Shown: positions 1 to 11,053 of the stretch, piece by piece
Layout of the letters: each line of letters starts with the position of its first letter
How positions within the stretch are numbered: the first letter of the stretch is position 1
Assembly: GCA_021521415.1 (NCBI GenBank)
Contig: JAIQDT010001106.1
Coordinates: 231,501-295,500 of the forward strand
DNA length: 64,000 nt
Direction: 5' to 3'
Source: Bidens hawaiensis
Lineage: Eukaryota > Streptophyta > Magnoliopsida > Asterales > Asteraceae
Made by a program: the position numbers and the translations under genes
Notes under the pieces: generated by a model
Seen by the model: only the letters and a program-made list of their open reading frames with translations
What the model was told of the DNA's origin: nothing
Database searches by the model: none

Positions 1-1236
1 ATGATCAAAACACTACAGCAAGCTCATAACAGTTAAATTCATGCGCAACAGAATTTTATTTGAAATTCCCGTTAAATGAAAAATCCAACAAATGCAAGAC
101 CACTTGGGTTAGGTTCCTAACTCAATAAGTCAACTTCCAGAAGTGGAACCAACCCAATTGGTCTCGTAGTTCATGAGATATAACCTTTACAAAACAACCT
201 AACAGCTGGTCTAACAACTCAGCTTTGCACAACGTTTTTGTAAAATCATAAAGGTTAACTTTTACACGTCCAAAAATTGCAAATTTATATTCTTTAGAAA
301 CTAGACTCAACCTAGTTTACTGTAGTATCAATAATCTCAACCAATTTTCACATTTACACCCAGATACAGTCAATTGAACATCAACAACACAATCTGTCCA
401 GAAACTGTTTGCAACAAAACTCAACATATTAACCATCTATAGACTATAATCCGTTCATATAACACTCTAGACACCATAATCACTATCCATGCACATCAAT
501 TACACCATACATACATGGTTAGGGTTTTATTTGATCTCAAAATCAAGACACAACAATTAACATGTAACAATATCAATTCTAGTTATCAAATCATCATCAA
601 TAAATCATCAATACATTATCAAATCAAACAAAGATCATATGAACACAATATATGAAATTTCCAGATTTTAGGGTTTATAATTAACCCATTCAAACTCAAA
701 ATTAAGCATGTAAAATACATAGGATAGTTGTTTATACCTTCCTAGCACTTTAATCTTCGATTAAACTTGAAAGATCTTGTGTATATGTGTGTGTGTGATT
801 GACGGCAGCCAAGAACAAGGGGGGAGGGGGGCCGATCGGTCTTGAGGGAGTGTTAGGGTTTAGGTTTATATTATTATTTATAATAACATGTTACATCTAG
901 GTCCCTCAACTTCTAATTTGCACTTTTCTAGCTTATTTTAACTAGCTCTTGTTTCTTGTTTAGTATCATACATAATATAATCAAGTAACACATATGTCTA
1001 ACACATAATTATCACATAATTATTGTTTTGACGTTTTTCGTTTATTCACCAATTGTTTGCGTCAACTCGTTTGCGTTTCGGTGCAATTCTCGAAAGACTA
1101 CACATGTAGTAAGTGTCAAGCGTCATTTAAACCCTAGTTTAAATGTAATGAGGTGTGCGTTACAGATTCAATAATCTTAAGTTTGAATTGACGGAGTTGA
1201 GTTAACGGAGTTAACCTGAAATTGACGATTGTCACA
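1..1236 (-). repeat. 3' LTR of gypsy 1 (partial)
   Basis: Window position 1 matches 8319 in the right-hand LTR, and the match runs to 1236/9564, where both end in the plus-strand bases GTCACA (TGTGAC at the 5' end on the minus strand). The rest of this LTR lies left of the window. The bases just inside it, 1237-1249, read ACATGGGAATGA on the minus strand. They are the best polypurine-tract candidate, though not a strong one. Confidence 0.92.
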
Positions 1237-1276
1237 TCATTCCCATGTTAAAGAATTTTCGTCCCGAAAATTTGAG

Positions 1277-2758
1277 TCAAGTCGTGATGAGTGTCTCCAG
1301 TGATTTCTGACGGTTTGTCGGGTTTCGCGGTTTTCTGTGTTTGGTCAGCCCTTCAAAAAGGTGAGGATACTTTTTCATCATTTGATCCTCGCGTTCCCAC
1401 GTGAACTCCGGTCCACTTCTTGAGTTCCAACGGACCTTAACGATTGGAATTTTGATGTGCTTGAGTGTTTTGGTTTCCCATTCCAAAACTTCAACTGGTT
1501 CTTCAATGAAGCGTAGCTGTTCATCAATTTGCAGTTCGTCCAAAGGGACTACTTGGGTTTCATCGGATAAGCATTTCTTCAAATTGGATACGTGGAAAAC
1601 ATTGTGTACACTGCTGAGTTCCGCTGGTAAGTCCAGTCGGTACGCCACCGGACCAACGCGTTCCGTTATCCGGTAAGGACCAACGTATCGTGGGTTGAGT
1701 TTGTTTCGCTTCCCAAAGCGAACCACACCTTTCCAAGGTGAGACTTTGAGTAACACATGGTCATTCACTTGAAATTCGAGAGGTTTTAGTCGCTTGTCGG
1801 CGTAACTCTTTTGGCGATCTCGTGCTGCTGCCATGCGATTTCGGATTTGAACAATCTTTTCCGAAGTTTCGAGTACCAGTTCTGGACCAGTGATTTGGCT
1901 TTCACCCACCTCTGCCCAGCAGAGTGGTGATCGACACTTCCGTCCGTACAGTGCTTGAAACGGCGCTGCTTTAATACTTGCGTGGTAGCTGTTATTATAC
2001 GAAAACTCTACCAAACGTAAGTAAGGTTCCCAACTTTTTCGTTCACTTTGCCCATCCGTCTGAGGATGGTAGGCTGTGCTCATATCAAGACGTGTGCCTA
2101 GTGCGCTTTGTAGTGACTTCCAAAAGTGCGAAGTGAAACGAGAATCTCGATTAGCAATGATTGAGACAGGCACTCCGTGTCTAGACACTACTTCCTTCAT
2201 GTAGACGCGAGTCAATCTTTCCATTTTGTCAGATTCCTTAATCGCTAAAAAGTGTGCGGACTTAGTCAACCGGTCAATGATCACCCAGATGGTATCGCAT
2301 CCCGTCGGTGTTTTAGGTAATCCCGTGATAAAATCCATTGAAATGTGTTCCCATTTCCACATTGGACGTTCCGGTTGTTGTAGTAGGCCAGATGGTTTTT
2401 GGTATTCTATTTTGACTCTGGCACAAGTCAAGCATTTGCTCACGTAGGTGTCAATGTCGGCTTTCATATTCGGCCACCAGTAAAGTGCCTTTAAGTCACG
2501 GTACATTTTATCTGAGCCAGGGTGGATAGAATATCGGGACTTGTGAGCTTCGTCTATCAATAGAGTTCTCAACTCTCCGTATCGTGGAACCCAAATCCGG
2601 TTCTCAAAATATCGGACCCCGTCCGATTTGGTTCCAAGTTGCTTGTTCATGCCCCGCATGAGTTCCGATGGAAGATTATCATCTTTCAAAGCTTCGAGTT
2701 GCGCCTCGCGAATCTGATCGGGTAAGTTGGTATGAATCGTGAGTTGCAATGCTCGCAC
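1277..2758 (-). pseudogene. Gypsy 1 integrase with chromodomain-like C-terminus (defective)
   Basis: This is the integrase end of pol, open for 493 codons and directly in frame with the RNase H part upstream. The two are separated only by a TGA at 2759-2761. The zinc-binding H-H-C-C domain is present (HKSRYSIH then CLTC). The core has the first catalytic Asp (MDFITGLP), but the second motif, normally ISDRDxRF in gypsy integrases, reads ANRDSRF, so the catalytic Asp is Asn. After QSER the frame jumps to KSWEPYL, missing roughly 18 residues usually found there. The C-terminus has the GPY/F-type region and a chromodomain-like segment (VKVRW...FTWEREDQM). Integrase inserts the cDNA in the nucleus; this copy should be inactive. 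Family assignment is firm, clade less so. Confidence 0.85.
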
Positions 2759-3649
2759 TCATCTGGGTTTATCTGTTTCTTTTCTGCTGAGGGCGTCGGC
2801 CACTACATTGGCCTTCCCAGGGTGGTACTTGATGGCACAATCATAATCCTTAAGCAGCTCGACCCAACGACGCTGTCGCATGTTCAGCTCCTTCTGATCG
2901 TAGATATGCTGGAGACTCTTGTGGTCGGTGTAAATGGTAAACTTGGTACCGTACAAGTAATGCCTCCATACCTTAAGGGCAAACACCACAGCTCCGAGTT
3001 CCAAATCATGGGTCGTGTAGTTCTTCTCGTGAATCCGTAGTTGTCGAGAGGCATAGGCTATAACCTTATCGAGTTGCATCAGCACACAACCGAGACCTTG
3101 TATCGATGCGTCACAATGTACCTCGAAATTCTCTGTTCCCTTGGGTAGGGCTAGAATAGGGGCGCTACAGAGTTTGGCTTTCAACAGTTGAAAAGCGGAT
3201 TCTTGCGCGTCTCCCCAATTGTACTTAGTACCCTTGTGAATCAAAGCGGTGAGGGGTTGAGCAATCTTTGAAAATCCCTCGATGAAACGCCGGTAGTAGC
3301 CGGCCAATCCTAGGAATTTCCGCACCTCAGTCGGATTCTTAGGCGCTTCCCAGTTTTTGATGGCCTCTACTTTACCGGGATCGACATGGATACCGTTCTC
3401 GTTGATCACATGTCCTAAAAAGTGAACCTCGCGAAGCCAAAATTCGCATTTCGAGAGTTTTGCGTACAATTGTTCCTTCTTCAATAATTCCAGAACTACC
3501 CTTAAGTGTTCCTCGTGGTCTGCATTGTCCTTGGAATAGACCAGGATATCGTCAATGAACACAATCACAAATTTGTCGAGGTACGCCTTGCATACTCGAT
3601 TCATGAGATCCATAAATACGGCTGGTGCGTTAGTTGAGCCAAAAGGCAT
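2759..3649 (-). pseudogene. Gypsy 1 reverse transcriptase (C-terminal half) and RNase H
   Basis: The frame begins at the RT motif [12 protein letters not shown]. It contains the catalytic FIDD box ([11 protein letters not shown]), the thumb/connection, and a full RNase H domain with the expected acidic residues: Asp in VHCDAS, Glu in HDLELGAV, Asp in YTDHKSL and the [14 protein letters not shown] end. Its first part is joined to the preceding frame (3601-4785) only through a one-base loss near 3650. It ends at a TGA (2759-2761) that interrupts an otherwise continuous frame into integrase. The catalytic residues look intact, so the damage is to frame continuity and not to this domain. Confidence 0.88.
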
Positions 3650-4785
3650 AACCGAAACTCGTAGTGACCATACCGTGTTCTGAAAGCCGTCTTTGAAATA
3701 TCTTCCTCGCGCACTCTAAGCTGATGGTAACCAGATCGCAGATCGATCTTCGAGTAATAACTCGATCCTTGAAGCTGGTCAAACAAATCATCAATTCGGG
3801 GTAAAGGATAACGGTTCTTGACCGTCACCTTGTTCAACTCCCGGTAGTCGATACACATTCGGAAAGTCCAGTCCTTCTTTCGGACAAATAAGACGGGGGC
3901 TACCCATGGCGATGAGCTAGGTCGGATAAAACCTTTATCCAATAAATCTTGCAACTGAGTGGACAGTTCCTGAAGCTCCGCCGAGGCGAGCCGATACGAA
4001 GATTGTGCTATAGGTGCTGCACCGGGGGTCAATTCGATTTGAAACTCGACTTGTCGAATAGGAGGGAGTCCAGGCAAATCCTCCGGGAAAACTTCCGGAA
4101 AATCTCGCACAATCGGTATCTCTTCAATTCGCTTCTCTTCCGCGGGTTTCTCAACAATCTGCGCCAAAATTGCCGGATGACCCTTTCGTAGATACTTCTG
4201 TGCCTTCATGAGGGTGATAACGTTGGTGGTCATACCGCTTCTCTCGCCCCGGATCGAAATGATCTCGCCGGAAGGGGTAGTAATGTGGACTATCTTGTCG
4301 TGACATATAATCTCCGCTCGGTTCTTGGATAACCAGTCCATGCCGACCACGACATCGAAACTGCTAAGCGTAAAAGGAATAAGGTCGATATCAAAGACAT
4401 GACCTGCCAGTTTTAACTTACATCCCACAAGTACATGAGTCGTTACTATAGTCTTACCGTCAGCTAATTCAACAGGAAACTTAGCATCTAACGGGGTTGG
4501 AGTTAGGTCTAAGAGTTGACTAAAGGCTTTTGACACAAAACTCCTATCAGCTCCAGTGTCAAACAATACAGAAGCAAAACAATCGTTCAAAGGGAACTTA
4601 CCAGTCACCACGTATGGATCATTGCGGGCTTGACCCGACCCAATAACAAAAGCTCTTCCTTTACCATTGTTTCCACCACTACTGCCACTTCCATTACCTC
4701 CATTGCTGTCGTTCTGTTTCTGCTTGCGACAATCTTTCCTGAAATGACCTTCCTGCCCACATTCGAAACATCCCTTCGTCGTCAT
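3601..4785 (-). pseudogene. Gypsy 1 zinc knuckle, aspartic protease and RT N-terminal half
   Basis: The frame starts at a CCHC zinc knuckle ([14 protein letters not shown]) that belongs to the end of gag. An aspartic protease follows, with the DTGAD active site (about residue 75) and the flap/second motif VVVGMDWLS, then the RT fingers and palm with [23 protein letters not shown] and [10 protein letters not shown]. At GHYEFR the sense continues in another frame (VMPFG), so one base is missing near 3650 and the last residues of this frame are out of frame. Protease cleaves Gag-Pol and RT copies the RNA in the virus-like particle. As it stands no continuous RT can be made. Confidence 0.85.
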
Positions 4786-5825
4786 AGGTGGTTTAGGAGC
4801 ACCCTTTGCCCAAGGTCTCCTCTACATTCCTTTGCCTGGTGACCCATCTTTCCGCATCTCAGACACTTGACACGGTCACACGGGCCAGCATGATGATAGT
4901 TGCACCTGTTGCACTTCGGATATTTCCCAGCATATCCGCTCGAACCCTGCCCGCCACCGTTGTTATTGTTATTGTGACCCTGATTGCTGAAGCTCCGGGT
5001 GAATTCGGGCTTTCGGTAGTGTTGCTGCTGTGCGGGGTTCGAGGATGAGGATCTGGTGTTGTCAAACTTTCTCTTTCCGCTGCTCGGGTTGTTGCTGTTG
5101 TTGTCAGCACTCGGGTTGTCACGGGCTTTAGTGGTTGAACCCCTAGGTGGTAGCGCACCTTGGGTCACTGCTTGATCCGTTAGTTTGTGAGCTAACCGAA
5201 TCGCTTGTTGAATCGTGGCTGGTCTGGAAGACGTCACCATGCCCTGAATCTGCGGTGCTAACCCATCAATATACATTTCAATCCTCTTACTCGGCGGGTC
5301 TACCATCCGTGGACACATCACGGCTAACTCGTGAGAGCGGGTAGTAAAGGCTTCGATTTCTGAACCCACCATCTTCAATAACCAAAACTCGGATTCCAAC
5401 TTTGCAATCTCCTCTCTCGGACAATACTCTTCTCGCATCATGTTTTTGAACTCCTCCCAGTTCATAGCATTAGCCAGTTCCAATCCAAGAATCTGTACGT
5501 TTGAATTCCACCAAGTAAGGGCAGAATCTTCAAGTGTTCCAGCAGCAAATTTGACCCTACTGGAAGGGGGACAATTACACATCTCAAATGCCGATTCGGC
5601 CTTCTCAGCCCAACGCAGGAAGCCTATAGCTCCCTCAGTGCCCTTAAACGTACTAGGCTTGCAGTCAAGGTAGTTCTTGAAGGTACACGTCCCTATTGGA
5701 CCTCCAGCTTGGTTCTGGACATGTGCGGCTAGAGCGGCCGCCGCGTAGTCATTCAGCAGAGTTTGGAGTTCTGCTGCAGTCAGGTTGATGTTACCACGTC
5801 CGTGTCCAGCGATTCTTCCTGCCAT
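4782..5825 (-). CDS. Gypsy 1 Gag (capsid/nucleocapsid), 347 codons
   Basis: The start at 5825 ([11 protein letters not shown]) is the natural first Met after the leader. Residues of about 45-230 form a retrotransposon gag domain ([19 protein letters not shown]... TWWNS... [16 protein letters not shown]). It is followed by a Ser/Asn-rich linker and zinc-binding cysteines, ending with the CCHC knuckle [14 protein letters not shown]. The last ten or so residues are out of frame: the second knuckle and the protease continue in the frame starting at 4785, so a one-base indel lies near 4830. Gag builds the particle and binds element RNA. The capsid part looks intact and could in principle still be made. 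Confidence 0.8.
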   Translation of the reverse strand: MAGRIAGHGRGNINLTAAELQTLLNDYAAAALAAHVQNQAGGPIGTCTFKNYLDCKPSTFKGTEGAIGFLRWAEKAESAFEMCNCPPSSRVKFAAGTLEDSALTWWNSNVQILGLELANAMNWEEFKNMMREEYCPREEIAKLESEFWLLKMVGSEIEAFTTRSHELAVMCPRMVDPPSKRIEMYIDGLAPQIQGMVTSSRPATIQQAIRLAHKLTDQAVTQGALPPRGSTTKARDNPSADNNSNNPSSGKRKFDNTRSSSSNPAQQQHYRKPEFTRSFSNQGHNNNNNGGGQGSSGYAGKYPKCNRCNYHHAGPCDRVKCLRCGKMGHQAKECRGDLGQRVLLNHL

Positions 5826-6060
5826 TTCCTAGAATCACAGCATAAAATGTTAAACATGAATTTTTCTTTCATATGAAACACACCATACATGTAATAAAAG
5901 ATAGGTAAAAAAGAAATAAAAGGAACAAACATCACATCACAACCATATATTAATCCAAATAATAATTCATGATTAAACCATTGTATTCGCTACAAAGTAT
6001 TTAAAACCAATCCTTAAAATCATAGAAAAATAATAGTTTGGATGGAGACAACCCCTCCAT
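5826..6060 (-). other. Gypsy 1 untranslated stretch between upstream frame and gag
   Basis: About 235 AT-rich bases between the acidic upstream frame and the gag start. I see no motif or open frame in them. Confidence 0.5.
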
Positions 6061-6908
6061 CTAGATGTTATCATCCTTAGATGTCATCGTCTGAGGACAC
6101 CTCTGAGTGTGCCTCCTCCTCTGCCGGTTCTTCCTCCGGTTCTTCTTCAGGTTCCTCCTCGGGATCCTCCTCAGGTTCCTCTTCGGAATCTTCTTCGGGT
6201 TCCTCTTCAGGCTCTGCCTCAGGTTCTGCCTCAGGTTCGGCTGCGTTCTGAGCAATTTACATTTGTAGGACATCGCAACGCTCTAAATCTATCTCGGTTT
6301 GAGTCCTTGCTTCTTGGAGTTGCTCTTGCAAGTCTATCATCTCGGCTTGCATCTTTCTCATAATCTTCATCTGTTGATCACTAGCCTCTTGCATTTCCTT
6401 CATTGCCGCTGTCAGGCGGGAAATTTCCTCTTTAGTTTCGATCCATCTTTTAGCAGTCCGGATACGTTCGCTCTCGTATAGCGCATGTAACCAACATCAC
6501 GCTCCAAACAAGAAACAACAGCCGCGAGCACACGCTCTACAGGTTCGGTTATGGGTGGTAGGGTGTTGGGGTAAGCAGGATGGCTCGGGTGAGGTAGCGG
6601 GGGACTTGTTCACGGTAGACCATACGTCTGATCATATTAGGGTACCAATCCCAGCTAACTTCGTTTTCGTACATGCCTCCGGATAAGCGATACCTCTTCG
6701 GTGCGGGAGCTTCGAGTTCCGGGACTACACGGGGTGGCGATGAGGTAGGTAGCTGTGGCTCCTTCCCATGAGCATGAGTCATCTGATAAGATGGTGATGA
6801 TGGTGGCGTCGACATCCCTACAGGTAAGCCGTGTATGCGCGTGTATGAGTGAAAGAGGTAAAGAGATAAGATAACAAAGACTACACAAACTTGTGCAGTG
6901 CGTATCAT
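6061..6908 (-). pseudogene. Degenerate extra reading frame upstream of gypsy 1 gag (coiled coil plus acidic tail)
   Basis: Between primer site and gag, in the same orientation, lies a decayed frame of about 280 codons. Its first part (6908-6549) has a Pro-rich segment (MSTPPSSPSYQM, PTSSPPRVVPELEAP) and a basic/aromatic part (WDWYPNMIRRMVYREQ). Past a frameshift near 6590 the sense continues as TEPVERVLAAVVSCLERDVGYMR. After another shift near 6478 it continues as a helical stretch (ESERIRTAKRWIETKEEI, LTAAMKEMQEASDQQM, MIDLQEQLQEARTQTEIDL), likely a coiled coil. A TAA near 6258 is followed in frame by a Glu/Pro repeat (EEEPEEDPEEEPEE) ending SEVSSDDDI at 6061. I do not recognise a function. 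Similar extra frames before gag are known in some plant gypsy lineages. Confidence 0.6.
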
Positions 6909-6970
6909 TATAACTAATGAGTCGTCGCGGTTATAGTCTAGTATGCATGCAATTTCTAGTTCGCTATAAC

Positions 6971-6987
6971 CAATGGCTCTGATACCA
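6971..6987 (-). promoter_or_regulatory. Primer-binding site of gypsy 1 (initiator Met tRNA)
   Basis: Read on the minus strand this is TGGTATCAGAGCCATTG, three bases inside the 5' LTR. Its first twelve bases match the complement of the 3' end of plant initiator methionine tRNA, the standard primer for minus-strand DNA synthesis. It fixes both the orientation of the element and the LTR boundary at 6991. Confidence 0.9.
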
Positions 6988-7308
6988 ATCTGTCACACCC
7001 TCAAATTCCACTAACGGAGTTTTACCGTCAGAGGGTGTGAACTAACAGGATCGGAATCATTAGTTATAATCAAACCATAAAAACGTTTAAATGAAATTAA
7101 GTGCGAAAGCGTAAAAACCAAAAGACAAAAGTTGCGTCACGCAGGACGACTTAAAAACCCAAGTAATAATAGTTAAACATGTTTGCATCAGAATGTTCAA
7201 AAAAAACCATGCATGATACTATACCGCGCGCCCGCCTCGGCTACCTGAGAATAACATACTAAAAGTGTCAAAACAAGGTTGGTGAGTTCACAAGTTTAAA
7301 TAAAATAA

Positions 7309-7370
7309 AGCGTTTAGCGTTTGCGTTCAGCGTTTTGCGTTTAGCATTTTGCGTTTAGCGTTTTGCGTTA
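7309..7370. repeat. Tandem GCGTTT(A/T)GC short repeats in LTR
   Basis: Six to seven irregular copies of a 6-12 bp unit (GCGTTT, TAGCGTTTTGC) lie close to the 3' end of the gypsy 1 LTR, read on the minus strand. It is a simple internal repeat with no obvious function. Confidence 0.7.
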
Positions 7371-9201
7371 CCAGATAGTGTTAAATCAATTATATATCGA
7401 TAGGTAGCTAGCCTATACAACAAGTATTACTAAGTGTTTGACACCGAAGCTGACTGTTTATCAAGTGCCTTGTCACCAGGTCATCCAGACCATGGTACGT
7501 GTTAGCCAAAATTACACCCGTTCGACCTCCAGTCGAGTTTAGCGTTGGGTGGGGTTTGTCAAACCCAGTAGTACTACTCAACAGTGACTCGCTATTCCAA
7601 ATATTAACCGGTTCGATGTGTAGGACTTCAAATGTTTCGTTTGCCACTTAGCCTTTACAAGTGATATATAATTTACTAACAAAATCTTAAATGCGTTTAT
7701 CGGAGTATGTTATCTCCCCCAAGTGAAAAGCATTTAAAACAGTTTAAAGGGGTAAGTGAAACTCACTGTTTGCGAAGAATTCCCAAAATAAATCACCAAG
7801 TGATGCGCGTCACAGAAAACTCTCTCTAGCGTTCTAAAACAACAAGGAGATTTTCTAAGTATCGGAACTAATATCGAGTCTCTAGACCCGGCACATAATT
7901 CCTAATCACAAGATACGTTTCGTGTTTGTTTGTGAATCGTGTGTGACTTAACGAGTACATTTGTGATACGATACGTGTGTGAGCAATTATTTACGTGTCA
8001 TGTATTAATAATGTACATCACTAGCAATTACTCCCCGTAAGGGAAATTTGGTCAAAACACGACAACTATTTAGCAAGTATTCCCCGCAGGGGCAAATTGG
8101 TCAAAACATAACATTTAACTAGCAATTTTCATGTTTCATGCATTTTCACAAAATTCAGCAGCTAGTTTCACCGAGACAGAAATTCTACTTGAAAGATTGT
8201 ACTATTCCACCAATCATAGCATCTCAATTAATTTACCAAAAATCATCACTAAAGAATGCAGGTGTTAGGTTTCCAGAACATATTTTATTTTATTTTTATT
8301 CCACATAGATTTCTCATAATGATCAAAACACTACAGCAAGCTCATAACAGTTAAATTCATGCGCAACAGAATTTTATTTGAAATTCCCGTTAAATGAAAA
8401 ATCCAACAAATGCAAGACCACTTGGGTTAGGTTCCTAACTCAATAAGTCAACTTCCAGAAGTGGAACCAACCCAATTGGTCTCGTAGTTCATGAGATATA
8501 ACATTTACAAAACAACCTAACAGCTGGTCTAACAACTCAGCTTTGCACAACGTTTTTGTAAAATCATAAAGGTTAACTTTTACACGTCCAAAAATTGCAA
8601 ATTTATATTCTTTAGAAACTAGACTCAACCTAGTTTACTGTAGTATCAATAATCTCAACCAATTTTCAAATTTACACCCAGATACAGTCAATTGAACATC
8701 AACAACACAATCTGTCCAGAAACTATTTGCAACAAAACTCAACATATTAACCATCTATAGACTATAATCCGTTCATATAACACTCTAGACACCATAATCA
8801 CTATCCATGCACATCAATTACACCATACATACATGGTTAGGGTTTTATTTGATCTCAAAATCAAGACACAACAATTAACATGTAACAATATCAATTCTAG
8901 TTATCAAATCATCATCAATACATCATCAATACATTATCAAATCAAACAAAGATCATATGAACACAATATATGAAATTTCCAGATTTTAGGGTTTATAATT
9001 AACCCATTCAAACTCAAAATTAAGCATGTAAAATACATAGGATAGTTGTTTATACCTTCCTAGCACCTTAATCTTCGATTAAACTTGAAAGATCTTGTGT
9101 ATATGTGTGTGTGTGATTGACGGTAGCCAAGAACAAGGGGTTAGGGGGGCCGATCGGTCTAGAGGGGGGGAGAGGGAGTGTTAGGGTTTAGGTTTATATT
9201 A

Positions 9202-9210
9202 TTATTTATA
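9202..9210 (-). promoter_or_regulatory. Probable TATA box of gypsy 1 5' LTR
   Basis: Minus-strand TATAAATAA lies inside the 5' LTR about 355 bp from its start, a sensible place for the U3 promoter. The same block is present in the 3' LTR near 865-885. Prediction from motif and place only. Confidence 0.45.
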
Positions 9211-9564
9211 ATAACATGTTACATCTAGGTCCCTCAACTTCTAATTTGCACTTTTCTAGCTTATTTTAACTAGCTCTTGTTTCTTGTTTAGTATCATACA
9301 TAATATAATCAAGTAACACATATGTCTAACACATAATTATCACATAATTATTGTTTTGACGTTTTTCGTTTATTCACCAATTGTTTGCGTCAACTCGTTT
9401 GCGTTTCGGTGCAATTCCCGAAAGACTACACATGTAGTAAGTGTCAAGCGTCATTTAAACCCTAGTTTAAATGTAATGAGGTGTGCGTTACAGATTCAAT
9501 GATCTTAAGTTTGAATTGACGGAGTTGAGTTAACGGAGTTAACCTGAAATTGACAATTGTCACA

Positions 9565-9956
9565 TCTACACAGGAGTATCTCGTAACACGAGGGTGCGGA
9601 ATTCCCACGTAATATGATACGAGTGTTAGACAAGTAATACGATGAATCGATAGATAAACACACGGAATAGAATGATAAAAGTGATAAAATACCAAAGCCA
9701 ACACGTGATGCTAAAGATCACAATCCAACTCGTTCAAGAAAAACTTAACTCTAAAAGCCGAAGTGGAGGTTTAAATAGACCTCGACAACTTCGCCTAACA
9801 TACTAGGCGAAGTTGTCAAAACTTCGCTTATCCTCCAAGTTCGCCTAACAGTAGCGAACATAAATTAAACAATATTCAAAATATTACAAACAAACTAAAC
9901 GATTACAAACACAGACAAAACACAAGATACTGAACTACTGACATTATGCACCAACA
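9565..9956 (-). repeat. Copia LTR (copia D), left end interrupted by gypsy 1
   Basis: Read on the minus strand this begins TGTTGGTGCATAATG, the TGTTGG start typical of copia LTRs here (compare 18985). It ends with the TTCCGCACCCTCGTG type of block also seen near the end of the copia A LTR. It carries a perfect 14-bp inverted repeat (9784-9797 with 9804-9817, loop of six) plus further copies of the AACTTCGCC motif. Its end is missing because gypsy 1 sits at 9564. Whether it is a solo LTR or part of a full element cannot be seen. Confidence 0.65.
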
Positions 9957-10061
9957 GTTATGATTTTCGTTTATGTATTTATTTTAAAACAAACTTTAAC
10001 AAGGATTTTTATACCTCTCCCTATTCCGAGTCTCACGATTTTCGTCACCATTGTTAGCATA

Positions 10062-10985
10062 ATGTCTCTCCGTTTCAACAAGTGACGTTCTTCCGGATCC
10101 TCTAGTCACAAGTTGACTGCTCAAATCACCAAACAACTAGCTGCGGTCATTCCTGATATGATGACCCAAATTAACCAAAACCTTTCTGCTAGTAACGCCT
10201 GCTTCAAGCGATCCTAAACCATATCACTGTTCATTTAAGACTTTCACCAGCACAAAACCCCAGAGTTTGACGGGACTGAAGGTGCCACTGCCCTACTTCA
10301 GTGGTACGAACAAATTGAGAGAAAATTCCTCCACATTGAGTGTCCCGATGACAAGCGAACCCACTTTGTTGCAAGTGTCTTTGCAAAGGGGGTACTTACC
10401 TGGTGGGTGAAGGAAAAGACAACCCGTGGTGCCGAAGCTGCCATGGCTATGCCATGGGACGAATTGAAAGAACTAATGACCAAGCAGGTCTTGCCTCCAA
10501 GTGAGCTTATAAATTTGGAAGCTGAGTTTTGGAACCACAAACAAGAGAATGGTGAGCACGCAGCTTACACTTCTCGTTTCAATGAACTCACTGTGCTGGT
10601 ACCTCAACTTGTTACCCCAACTTCGTGTGCCATCGATAAATACATTCGGGGACTACCGAGACAAATCCAAGATAGTGTTTTGAGTAGTTCTCCCAAAGAA
10701 CTTGGTGACACAATCAACCTTGCTTCGACTTTAACTGATAATCATGTTAAAGCCGGGACTTTGACATTGAAGGGATCGAAGAAACCTGCTGATAAACCCT
10801 CTACCGAAACCAAAGAGTCGAAGCCCGAGCCATCCAAGCCTTCCCATTCCTCAAGTCACAGGAAGCGCAAGAATGATCGAAGAAACCTGATGATAAACCC
10901 TCTACCGAAACCAAAGAGTCGAAGCCCGAGCCATCCAAGCCTTCCCATTCCTCAAGTCACACGAAGCGCAAGAATTATGCGCTAA
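10062..10985 (+). pseudogene. Gypsy 2 gag, N-terminal and capsid part (broken)
   Basis: The frame from ATG 10062 is conserved through the capsid domain. It has stops at 10083-10085, near 10218 and at 10236-10238, then stays open from 10239. Recognisable gag text is TPEFDGTEGATALLQWYEQIE, TWWVKEK, MPWDELKELMTKQVLPPSE and FNELTVLVPQLVTP, the same domain as in the gypsy 3 Gag at 62799. A 101-bp tandem duplication at 10774-10975 shifts the frame, so the real continuation is in the frame that leads to 11054. Confidence 0.8.
10774..10975 (+). repeat. 101-bp tandem duplication inside gypsy 2 gag
   Basis: Copy one is 10774-10874 and copy two 10875-10975. Both begin GATCGAAGAAACC and end CGCAAGAAT with only two or so differences. 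Because 101 is not a multiple of three, it changes the reading frame in the linker between capsid and zinc knuckles. Confidence 0.9.
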
Positions 10986-11053
10986 CGCAACAAACTGCAA
11001 CCCAACCCAACTTTGCCCCACCACTCAGGAAACCCTACAACAGACCTCACCCA

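Larger units (their letters stand above)
1..9564 (-). mobile_element. Ty3/gypsy LTR retrotransposon (gypsy 1), left end cut by window
   Basis: This minus-strand element reads from the 5' LTR (6991-9564) through primer site, a broken upstream frame, gag and pol (PR-RT-RH-IN) to the 3' LTR (1-1236). The integrase comes after RNase H, which is the gypsy order. The integrase tail ends in a chromodomain-like stretch (TWEREDQM...YPHLF), as in chromoviruses; Tekay is the likeliest clade. Where they overlap the two LTRs differ by roughly ten substitutions and one indel of about 10 bp by eye, so insertion was fairly recent. The coding part is nevertheless broken by two frameshifts, one stop and an integrase deletion. 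It inserted into a copia LTR that resumes at 9565. Confidence 0.9.
6991..9564 (-). repeat. 5' LTR of gypsy 1 (2574 bp)
   Basis: Bounded by TG/CA on the minus strand (TGTGACAATT at 9564, ...GTGTGACA at 6991) and flanked by the primer site at 6987. Its right 1246 bases are repeated at 1-1236. The sequence after 9564 (TCTAC) should be one copy of the 5-bp target duplication, but the partner is outside the window. At 7309-7370 it holds a short tandem array of a GCGTTTTGCGTTTAGC-like unit. No coding sequence is seen in it. Confidence 0.9.

Noticed and set aside
6109..6363. Plus-strand Pro/Leu-rich frame
   Set aside because: Antisense shadow of the acidic Glu/Pro repeat in the gypsy 1 upstream frame; no independent support.
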